Assembly: GCA_009746045.1 (NCBI GenBank) | Contig: RPFO01000584.1 | Location: 1,451,343-1,515,342, forward strand | Origin: Mesostigma viride | Lineage: Eukaryota > Streptophyta > Mesostigmatophyceae > Mesostigmatales > Mesostigmataceae | Reading direction: 5' to 3' | DNA length: 64,000 bases | Shown here: positions 55,922 through 64,000 of the stretch, in pieces | How the letters are laid out: every line of letters starts with the position of its first letter | Numbering within the stretch: position 1 is the first letter of the stretch | The notes under the pieces: model-generated | Told to the model about the DNA's origin: nothing | Seen by the model: only the letters and a program-made list of their open reading frames with translations | The model's database searches: none | Translations under genes and position numbers: made by a program

Positions 55922-57641
55922 CTCGTCGTCTGTCCCAACTCAGTCCTCACAGGAGGACTGAGTTGACAACTTTCAACCGCGTGTAGCGACTAGGTGGGGG
56001 GTCCATCCCAAATGTTTTGATGTGGATCAGGGGTGTACTAGATGTCATTTTGTTGGCAAAAATACTGCATATGTGAAAACTTGACCCGAACACCTGAAAA
56101 TTACGCGGACGTTGGGCACCCCTCGCGAATTTGCATTTTTCGGGATAAGAACGAGTGGGAAAAATTCAATCAAATCCTGGTGCATGAAGAAAAAATATAG
56201 GCATGTAAACAATATAGTTCTTGAAACGTGGCAAAAAACTGGGCTCGATTTGGCCACTGCAACTGCCTGAAACAATTAAAAAACTCTCAGTCCTCAGGAG
56301 AGGAATGGGGCTTTTGCTAACTTTGCTAGCATGTAAGTGCGGTCATACTACACACCACCGTGGCCACCAACCATCCCAATCAACTCATTTCCCTTCAAGC
56401 ATTACAGGACAACACACTTGCATCATCATACTTCAGGTATATCATACCTTATCATGTAGTGAGAGCCTATGCATGCATGTAGGGAATGGGCTTGGATACC
56501 TACCAACAAAGGGTTATGTTATAAGTGTCAACCACCAATATAATGGGTACGTTAAGCATATTTCCATTGTTTCTAACAACAATAGATATGGCTATAACTG
56601 TTTTGCCTTGCCATGATGTGGCCAACATAGTTGCTGGCACATGATGGCAGTGGTTTGTCACCAAGACTTTTCACTCACCCGTAAAAGCTTGAATGCACCC
56701 TTGACGCAGCCCGTGGCCACACAATCATGCAGTATGAACGTAGCAAAAGAATAACTAACATCTATGAAGGTGTTTAAACCTGCACAGCTCCTAAAACCCT
56801 GCACAACTACACTGGGTTAAGGCAAATGCCTGATAACATCATCTGAAAAGGGGGTTTTAGAGAGGGGCAGGCAACGGTCAAGAAAGAGCATCAAGACTTG
56901 AACCTGACAACGCCTCGCAAGCTTAAACTCATGTACGAACATCAAGAAACGAAGAGGCAACGATTATCCGGCTTTACCTGGCACGGCTGGCGTTACCTTG
57001 GCCCAGGCGGTGCCCGCAAAAGTGGCACTTTGCGGCACATAGGCCATGACGTGACAGAATGGTCGAAATCATCAAATCTATACTGTCACTCAATTTATTC
57101 TAATACAATGCATGTTACAATGTAGAAAGAAACCTATCAGCCATTGAAATTGCACCGGAAAGCAAGCGCAGTCATCAATTCCGTCGACCTGCCTTATCGC
57201 AGTTTTTTCCAGCAAGAACAGTGCCGACACCGGGTAAATCGCATCCCCGCGAGCTAAAAATTGATTTTTATCATCTTTAGGGCATGTTAAATCTATTTCC
57301 TGAGTTTGGACAGCTGACTCGTCCGCAAACGTAAACTGCATGCATGGGCGCGAGCCGCCATGGCTAGGTCGTGCATTTCCGGAACTCGCGTTTCACGTGG
57401 AAAAGTACCCTTACCACCTGTACTTTGACCGTACATTTAGCCGCTCATACCAAATCCAAAAAAATCCCAAAAATATGTCCAAGAAAGATCTTTTCACGTA
57501 GTATTTGAATAAATTTTGAGAGAATTTTTTTGTCAAACATTCTGACCGGGGCGAATTTTCTACGAAACCCAAAAACTCGGTCCTCTAGAGAGGACTGAGT
57601 TCAACTCAGTCCTCCGTAGAGGACCAGGGACAGACGACGAG
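55922..57641. mobile_element. 1.7-kb element with inverted ends inserted in the integrase
   Basis: Bounded by the inverted repeats CTCGTCGTCTGTCCC (55922-55936) and GGGACAGACGACGAG (57627-57641). Just inside each end are further palindromes made of AACTCAGTCCTC and GAGGACTGAGTT; at the left they form a perfect 12-bp stem with a 4-nt loop (55937-55964). The interior is AT-rich with no convincing ORF. A partial copy of the end sequence sits just outside the left end (about 55880-55921). I could not find a simple target duplication. Confidence 0.75.
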
Positions 57642-58690
57642 TTAAAGGACTAGCTAAAAGAGAGGTAGGGGTAAGAGGTTGTCTACCAGTATCTAGGAAG
57701 AAGGGCGTATAACCATGCGCAGCCTGAGGGCAGTTGTTAAGGGAAAACTCTACCAAACATAGGTAATCCTCCCAATCACTCCCAGAGCCATTCACATAGT
57801 GACGCAGAGCTTCTTCCACTACCCTATTCAAACGTTCTACTAAATGAGACGAGGAGGAGTGGTAGGCAGTACCGAAGGTGACCTTGGTACCGATAGCAGC
57901 GAAGAACTGCTGCCAAAAATCAGAAGTAAATAACTTATCCTTATCACTAATAAACTGCCTACTCAAACCATGATATCTATATACGTTATTAAGGTATAGG
58001 CGTGCGCAATCGCGTGCGGTGAGTTCTAAGGGACACGGCACGAGATGACACATACGAGTAAAACGATCTACAAAAACAAGGATCTGGGCGTTACCTCTAT
58101 CATTCTTCCTAAAAGGTCCTACAAAATCCATCATAATGGAGTCCCACGGCATGATGGGATCAGGTAAGGTCCTAGGCTCTGCTATCTGTCCTACATTGTT
58201 GGGTTTCATCTCCTGGCAAGATTGACAGGTTCTAACATACTCATCTACATCCTTTAAAAGGGAAGGCCAGTAGTAAGAGCGGGCTACTAGGTCCCGTACC
58301 CGTTTACCACCCTGGTGAGCAGCTAAGTCATGCAACTCAAAGAGCAAGGAGGAGCGACAGATAGGAGGGACATACAGGCGCCATTGAGGGGGAGAATCTG
58401 CTATCTGCACATATAAAAATCCACCTACAAATTTACAAGGGTGCTTGCCTAATTGTTGGGGATGGGCAGCAATGGCAGCTAATGCTTCCGGCTCAGTGGC
58501 CGTAAATCTACTAATAAGACGTTCGAGATCAGAGGTAGGCATCGCTACAGAGGTATCCAGAACAGGTTTAAAGAGATCTCCTACCGCCTTGCCAAAGAGA
58601 AGGGGAGGTCCTAGAGGGACTATGTGTTCATAAGACTTTCCTGACCTAGTCGCTATATGGCTAAGCGGTATAGAAATTTTATTTTTCCCC
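57642..58690 (-). pseudogene. Integrase zinc-binding and catalytic core (pol)
   Basis: Minus strand. HHCC-like zinc region (LHDLAAHQGG and CQSCQ), then the DDE core: WDSIMMDFVGPF (first Asp), FISDKDKLFTSDFW (second Asp) and HLVERLNRVVEEAL (Glu), then the segment ending RQPLTPTSLL. The frame is cut at its end by the inserted element. It joins the RNase H frame only through a frameshift near 58690, at a run of seven G. Confidence 0.88.
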
Positions 58691-59534
58691 TCCCCCCCAC
58701 CGAGACCACAGGAAGGGCCTCACACGGGAGAGAGAGTCCTACGTGAGAAAGGAGATCAGGCATGCGAACAGCTGTATGAAAGAGGTAGGCATAGGATTCA
58801 TCATCAGGTAGTTCACCATACGGGGTTACACCCATAGTAGTAGGAACTAGAGTAGTATTGAGAACATCAAGGTCCTCGAAAAAGGAGTAATCTGCACGAC
58901 GAGAGAGTGCATCTGGTACTATGTTATCTACACCCTTAACATACTGAAGTTTAAAAGGGGAGAACTGTGCTAAAAACTCCATCCAGCGCGCTTGACGAGG
59001 GGTAAGGTTGGGTTGTGAGAGAAGATGGGTAAGAGGGCGGTGATCTGTCTGGATAACTAATCTATAAGGATCAATCTCACAGGGTTCATTCAGACAAACA
59101 TCAAATTGAGCACCTTTAAGAAAGTGCTGCCACGCGTGGCAACAGTACACCACAGCTAATAGTTCTTGCTGGTGGACGGGATAGTTACGCTCCGCAGGAA
59201 GCATTGTCCTAGAGATATACTCGATTGGCTGTAAGCCCTGACCCTGATCCTGGAGAAGGACGCCCCCTATAGCTACCTTGCTAGCATCTGTGGCTACAAC
59301 AAAGGGTTTAGTAGTATCCGGTAGGATGAGTACAGGAGGGGAGAGGAGTAGGGATTTTAGACACTGAAAAGCCGACTGACATTCACTACTCCAAACAAAG
59401 GGGATATCCTTCTTTAATAGATGATTAATAGGAGCTGCTATAGTTGCGAAACGCGGGATAAAACGCCTATAGTAAGAAGCAATTCCTAGAAAACTACGTA
59501 CACCTTTAACGTCGGTAGGGGTAGGCCATTCCTG
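58653..59534 (-). pseudogene. Reverse transcriptase connection and RNase H (pol)
   Basis: Minus strand, in a different frame from the upstream RT. Shows the thumb/connection motif FLGIASYYRRFIP and RNase H motifs VVATDASKVAIGGVLLQ (Asp), NYPVHQQELLAVV (Glu), LVIQTDHRPLTHLL (Asp) and the DALSRR end. A single-base loss near 59534 separates it from the RT frame, and a second shift near 58690 separates it from integrase. Confidence 0.88.
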
Positions 59535-61297
59535 AATTGACTTAGTCTTGTCGGGTCGGTAGCAACCCCGGCATCTGACAGAACGTGCCCTAAAAATGGG
59601 ACACTCCTACCAGAACGAACTTTAGCACGGCGCGCCCATAAAGAATTTTCAGCCATGATTTCTAATACTTTCTTTAAATCACGTAGGTGCGTTTCAAAAT
59701 CAGGAGAATAAATAAGGATATCATCTAAGTAAGCTTGAGCACAAGAACGGTCATGCTCAGATAAAGAAACAGAGGAGAAGGAAGGATCCTTTAAATCAGA
59801 GGACACTTGAGGAAGGTGGGAATTTCCCATAACAGGTCTAAGCACTTCATTCATTAACATTTGGAAAGAGGCAGGAGAGTTACAGAGTCCCATAGCCGCT
59901 ACTCTAAACTGGTAATGCCCAAAAGGGGTAGCAAAGGCGGTTTTGTGGCAATCCTCAGGAGCTATACGTAGTTGCCAAAAACCATCCGCACAATCTAGTA
60001 CTGTGAAACAGGTAGAACCTTTAACCTTATTAAATATATCATCAATACGAGGTAGAGGGTATTTAGACTTCACAGTAATATCGTTTAACTTCCTATAATC
60101 AGTAACTAGGCGAAACTTGCCATTTGGCTTAGGAACTAACAGGACACCAGCGGAGTAGGGGGAGTTACTAGGCTCTATCAATCCTGCTTCTAATAGTGAT
60201 ACTAAAATCTGTTTTAGTTCCTTTAATTCTGTAGGGCCCATTCTATACATCGGAGAGTGCGTAGGAACTGCACCGTCCTTGATAACTACACGGTGTAAAA
60301 CAGAACGAGGAGGAGGATAAGAAGGAGTCTTTTCTTCAAATACTTTTGAGGAATCTATCACAGCCATGTATCTTACTATTTCATTTTCAGTAAATCCCAC
60401 TCCTATTGTATCCACTGTATTTACATCTATATCCACACTATTATTAGTGATAGGTATCTCTTGTACTTCTAACTGAAGGAACATACATAATAGGTATCCA
60501 TATTCCTTTAGTTCAGATCGCAATTCGTCATTGGACATTAATACTTCAGGTATAGGTCTCACAGGAGGATCAACAGGTGTAGGAGGAGTAATATCTACCA
60601 AGGATAAATTTTCTAATCTATAATGACGTTCTGGTACCCAGTAGGAGCTATCTGGAAACCAAATGACCATAGTATCATAATTAATAGTGATTTTATTATC
60701 CTGATGCCAATCTAATCCTAGTAATACATCAGCTGTAGTGATAGGGCCTATAGTGGCCGTCAGGTTGACCGTACGTCCTTGTATGACCAGGGGAAGGGAC
60801 ACCGTACCCGGGGAATGACTGGTGCGACCGTCAGCATAATGGACAGTGACAGTTTTTGTGTGAGGGGTAGGGACTAGTCCTAAACGCCTAACTAGGGCCT
60901 CGCTCACAAAGGAGCTAGCCGCACCGCTATCCACTAACACAGAGACATTCAAGAGTTCATCAGCATGCAGGAAGGGGTCTACAACAGTATGAGGGACGGT
61001 TAAGCCACCATTCAAGAACATAAGAGGACGCACACGTAGTGGTAGGGATGATTCAGCTCCTACAGAGGTTATAAAAACAGGCAAGCAAAAATTATTATCT
61101 GGGGTACTATCTAAGGACCTGTCCAGGTTACCCCCGGCTGACAGGCCTACTGTTCCCCCTCCCCCCCAAATCCATAGGAACGAACCCCGAAGAAGACCCT
61201 GGCGGAAAAGCCACTGCTGGAGGGTCACGAGGGATTGAAGAGGGTGCGGGAGCCTGATTATCATAGGGGAACCCTGGGGATCCTGTCTGCACAGCAT
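59486..61297 (-). pseudogene. Aspartic protease and reverse transcriptase (pol, first part)
   Basis: Minus strand, open for 603 codons. Protease: VLVDSGAASSFVSE with the DSG active site and VLLGLDWH. Reverse transcriptase: KPNGKFRLVTDYRKLN, TVLDCADGFWQLRI, FRVAAMGLCNSPASFQ and the catalytic AYLDDILIYS. It overlaps the end of gag by about 170 nt and lies in the +1 frame relative to it, so translation probably relied on +1 frameshifting, as in yeast Ty3. The frame is lost near 59534. Confidence 0.9.
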
Positions 61298-62615
61298 TCA
61301 GCCTACTAGGGGTAGCTGAAGGAATGCGTCCTGAAGTGGGACGAATAGGAGCACGCTGAGGGGTACGAGGAGGGCGAGCGTCGGGATGAGGGGGAGCACC
61401 CGAAAGGAACTTGGGGCACTCACGTTTAAGATGACCTACTTCCTTACAATGATAGCAGGTGATATGAGAGACATCCAGAGCTGAAAGGTCAGTCACACAG
61501 ATATCTAATTCTTCTACATAGGAGTTCTCCTCCTCAGGGGTAAGGCTAATATTATTAATACGGGAACGGGTAGGAAGAGAAGGTGTGGAGAAGAAATCTG
61601 CTACTCGTAAAAGATGCTGGCGCACATGCTTGAGGGGCAGGTCAGTAAAACGGTAGGCAGAGAACTGGCGCTTGACTTCACGCAATAAGGGTCTACTGAG
61701 GCCCTGAAGGAAGCGAGCACGTACTTCTGCACCCGACAAATCCCTAATTCGTACCATCTGAGCATCAAACTCTTTCATATATTCTTTGAAGGACTTGGTA
61801 CCCTGCTGCAAGGTGCCAAAGGATAATCTATCCTGCCAATCTGCATCGGGAGGGACTAAATGGTTCTCTAAACGCTTGAACAATTCTGCTACAGAGTTTG
61901 GGTAGGCATGAGAGGCAAGAGACTCACACTGGATGAGGTTAGCAAGTTCAGGAGTAATGCAGGTAGTAAGATAATGAGGAACTAGTACAGCATCAGAGAG
62001 GCGCCACCTATTGTGGTTCTGCCAGGACTCTGTGTTCTGGGTGAGCAACATAATGAAGGTGAAAAACTGTTGAGGGGTAGACTTGACATCCAGCTTAGGA
62101 AGGTTGGCAAAGAGGGGAAGAGCAGGAGGCTTAGGGGGATTAGAAGAATCAGTTTTTCCCATAGGGCCACTATCTTCCACTGCTACATAAGCGGGATAGA
62201 AGGAAGGGATAGGAAAAGTCTTGGGTAGGGGTCTAGAGGGAGCCACCGTTTCCGGATGGTGCCCATAGGAGAAGGGGACAGTATATTGCTCACGAAGAGA
62301 GGAATAGGCAAAATGATCATAATTCCTATCATCTAGGGGCATGGTACTGAAATCATTATTAACTTCTAAATCAGCCACACGGGTAGGAACCTGGGCAGCC
62401 TCATAGGCCGTCTCAGGGTAGGACCAGGAAGCAGGTGGGTAAAAGGGAACTGCACTAGGGCGCCCAGAAGGGCCGACAGGGGCCGAGGTACGACCCGTGT
62501 TAATAGCAGGCATTGAAGGCACAGGGTGGGAAGGAGGCCTAGGAGCATTGTTAGTGTGTGAGGACCTGCTGGAGGGGTGAGCCAAGGTTGCAGAAGGGGC
62601 AGGGGCCTGGTTCAC
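61128..62615 (-). CDS. Gag capsid/nucleocapsid protein
   Basis: Minus strand, 495 codons from a GTG. The frame is open up to about 62780, with no ATG found there. The middle carries a retrotransposon gag domain (LSFGTLQQGTKSFKEYMKEF, RARFLQGLSRPLLREVK). A CCHC zinc knuckle follows (CYHCKEVGHLKRECPKF, C-x2-C-x4-H-x4-C). The true start may be the ATG at 62874 in another frame (MDPVGGDMSPIPT then an Asn/Thr microsatellite); an indel in that microsatellite region would explain the break. Confidence 0.85.
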   Translation of the reverse strand: MNQAPAPSATLAHPSSRSSHTNNAPRPPSHPVPSMPAINTGRTSAPVGPSGRPSAVPFYPPASWSYPETAYEAAQVPTRVADLEVNNDFSTMPLDDRNYDHFAYSSLREQYTVPFSYGHHPETVAPSRPLPKTFPIPSFYPAYVAVEDSGPMGKTDSSNPPKPPALPLFANLPKLDVKSTPQQFFTFIMLLTQNTESWQNHNRWRLSDAVLVPHYLTTCITPELANLIQCESLASHAYPNSVAELFKRLENHLVPPDADWQDRLSFGTLQQGTKSFKEYMKEFDAQMVRIRDLSGAEVRARFLQGLSRPLLREVKRQFSAYRFTDLPLKHVRQHLLRVADFFSTPSLPTRSRINNISLTPEEENSYVEELDICVTDLSALDVSHITCYHCKEVGHLKRECPKFLSGAPPHPDARPPRTPQRAPIRPTSGRIPSATPSRLNAVQTGSPGFPYDNQAPAPSSIPRDPPAVAFPPGSSSGFVPMDLGGRGNSRPVSRG

Positions 62616-62965
62616 AACGAAAGAAGGTTCCTCACTAAATCTGACTTGGGAAATACGTTGTTCATAGGTAGGTGGGGTAATTGAGGGACGACGGCGACCA
62701 CCAGCAACAGGAGAAGGAGGTGAGGTACGCAGAATACCTTGAGGGTGAGATGGTGTACCGTTTCCAAGGAGTCCCGTCGGTTACCACGAGTATTGTTATT
62801 GTTATGTTATTAGTAGTAGTATTATTATTATTATTGGTAGGTATAGGCGACATATCTCCACCCACTGGATCCATCTTTAATTACGTAAAGGAATAGGAAT
62901 CTAGAAGAAAGCAACAAAGGAAAAAGGAAAAACCTTGAAGGTCTGCAGCAGGAACAAAATTAAAA

Positions 62966-63358
62966 TCAATCCTTTTTAACAACAGTAATGGATAGGGAAC
63001 CAAACTCCAAAGTGAGAGGAGTATCTGAAGCAGATGCAGATGCAGCCCGTTTAGGGGGAGAAGAAGGAGGGGTAGCAAAGACTAGAGCTTCTACTGGAGG
63101 GCGACCATGAGGAATAGGGCGTACATGCAGGCCTAAATCTGTTTGGCTATGATCTATAAGGAACTGCTGAGCTTCTTCAAAGGACATAAATTTCTTATAC
63201 CTAATTACGTTATATACACGATTCTGAACGATCTTCCTAGCGTCGGACCAAGAAAGGAAAATGGAGGACCATTGAGGCGTAATCACTACGTAATATTTAG
63301 CTAGACTATTATCGCTAGAAGAATGGGAAGGAGCAGTAAAAGATCGCCGTTGGCTCAT
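62966..63358 (-). CDS. Small ORF with RNase H1 hybrid-binding (viroplasmin-like) domain
   Basis: Minus strand, 130 aa, intact, between leader and gag. Residues about 20-70 match the N-terminal hybrid-binding domain of RNase H1, related to the caulimovirus viroplasmin fold: AKYYVVITPQW, SWSDARKIVQNR, then RYKKFMSFEEAQQFLID. The order is aromatic start, SW-x-x-A, RYKKF, then EEA-x-x-FL. In RNase H1 this fold grips RNA-DNA hybrids. Here it stands alone, without the catalytic domain (which is in pol). A Pro/Ser/Ala-rich tail follows. It may bind the hybrid formed during reverse transcription or form inclusion bodies; neither is shown. Confidence 0.7.
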   Translation of the reverse strand: MSQRRSFTAPSHSSSDNSLAKYYVVITPQWSSIFLSWSDARKIVQNRVYNVIRYKKFMSFEEAQQFLIDHSQTDLGLHVRPIPHGRPPVEALVFATPPSSPPKRAASASASDTPLTLEFGSLSITVVKKD

Positions 63359-63870
63359 GGTAACGCACCTGGTAGGTCTTGAGCAGTCAAATGAGGAGAA
63401 CGAGGAGAAGGCGACTTATCTCGGGTGTCTGAAACCGAACCAGATTGACGACGCACGTAGGGACGATGTTTCCAGCGCCAGGTGGTCGTAAGTATCCGGT
63501 TTCAAGAATTCTGCGTCCGGCGAAGGGTCGTCTAAATACGAAGCAGGCACGATGCAGAAAAAGGGTAATCTACGAGACGCTAGCCGTCTCTCTATCGTCG
63601 AACCAAAACCAGCAACTGTCTACGGCAGTAAACCATCTTTCTAAGGAAACAAGACGAGGAACAGGAGCTATATACGAAAGGATTTTCCGCTTCGAGCAGG
63701 TCTAACGTCTAGGCAGGGCGTGTCCTGAATCAGGCAGCACTATCCTCCTAGCTTGACGGCGACCCGCCCATTACCTGTCAAGTAGGTGTCGTCTTCTTTT
63801 TCCCAGCCGCGGAAGGGTTGATTCAATGACGTATGTTGCAAAGGATCGTCGTCTCGCTCTCTATCTAAAC
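63359..63870 (-). other. 5' leader of the LTR element
   Basis: Between the primer-binding site and the first ORF on the minus strand. No coding sequence is recognised; it probably contains dimerisation and packaging signals. The small + frame at 63445-63705 is antisense to the element and not supported. Confidence 0.5.
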
Positions 63871-63884
63871 TACCTCCGAGTCCA
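63871..63884 (-). other. Candidate primer-binding site
   Basis: On the minus strand TGGACTCGGAGGTA starts one base after the 5' LTR end (CGTAACA, A, TGG...). The leading TGG pairs with the CCA end of a tRNA, as expected. The priming tRNA cannot be named from memory. Confidence 0.65.
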
Positions 63885-63885
63885 T

Positions 63886-64000
63886 TGTTACGCCGCAAGC
63901 CTCGGCCGCCACCTCTACCTCTACCTGTCCTGATACTACCTAAACTAGTGAGGCTGCTTCTATATACACCCTAGCGAAAGACGACCGAGACGAACCAGAT
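63886..64000 (-). repeat. 5' LTR, cut by the window end
   Basis: Starts TGTTACG and matches 51936-52051 except for one A/G substitution and one missing C. It continues past the window. Confidence 0.9.

Larger units (their letters stand above)
51936..64000 (-). mobile_element. Ty3/gypsy chromovirus-like LTR retrotransposon, incomplete at window end
   Basis: Minus-strand order from the right: 5' LTR (63886 to beyond 64000), primer-binding site, leader, RNase H1-HBD ORF, gag, protease, reverse transcriptase, RNase H, integrase (split by an insertion), chromodomain, a GC-rich accessory ORF, polypurine tract, 3' LTR (51936-52506). The order RT-RH-INT and the terminal chromodomain place it in Ty3/gypsy, chromovirus-like. 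The first 115 bp of the two LTRs differ by one substitution and one single-base indel, so the insertion is recent. Yet pol has two frameshifts and a 1.7-kb insertion, so this copy is not autonomous. Confidence 0.92.

Overview
The window is nuclear DNA of a eukaryote, almost certainly a chlorophyte green alga. GC-rich exons of about 30 to 1,700 bp are separated by long introns full of minisatellites. The IST1 and EMC5 proteins resemble land-plant forms more than animal or fungal ones. The two complete host genes end upstream of a TGTAA motif, the usual poly(A) signal of green algae. The species cannot be named from sequence alone.

Host genes. (1) An IST1-like ESCRT-III regulator lies on + at 2018-11122 (9 exons, 434 aa). 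(2) The first three exons of an EMC5-like ER membrane complex subunit lie on - at 21838-22337; its last exon was not found. (3) A CHD1-type chromatin remodeller fills + 24299-47900 (23 exons, about 2,366 aa). All splice phases close in my models of IST1 and CHD1, and the total coding lengths (1,305 and 7,101 nt) are multiples of three.

Mobile DNA. Between IST1 and EMC5 is a nest of transposons that can be taken apart from its target-site duplications. A 5'-truncated minus-strand non-LTR retroelement (13-bp duplication) has a TTAA-flanked DNA element, B, inside it. B in turn carries a complete retroelement that encodes only a LINE ORF1-type protein (9-bp duplication). A second TTAA element, A, sits beside them in the opposite direction and carries a PHD-finger reading frame. 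Right of CHD1 are a decayed LINE reverse transcriptase, another ORF1-only copy, and a Ty3/gypsy chromovirus-like LTR element on - (51936 to beyond 64000) inserted into that copy. The LTR element is itself split by a 1.7-kb element with inverted-repeat ends.

Most unusual: the LTR element has two accessory ORFs around gag-pol. One is a small 5' ORF with an RNase H1 hybrid-binding (viroplasmin-like) domain. The other is a GC-rich 3' ORF of about 770 codons of unknown function. Also notable are the ORF1-only retroelement family with a shared 3' stem-loop and AT-rich tail, a two-copy hairpin element, a palindrome-filled foldback element inside an IST1 intron, and a 1.5-kb pure pyrimidine tract that forms most of one CHD1 intron and runs to its 3' splice site.
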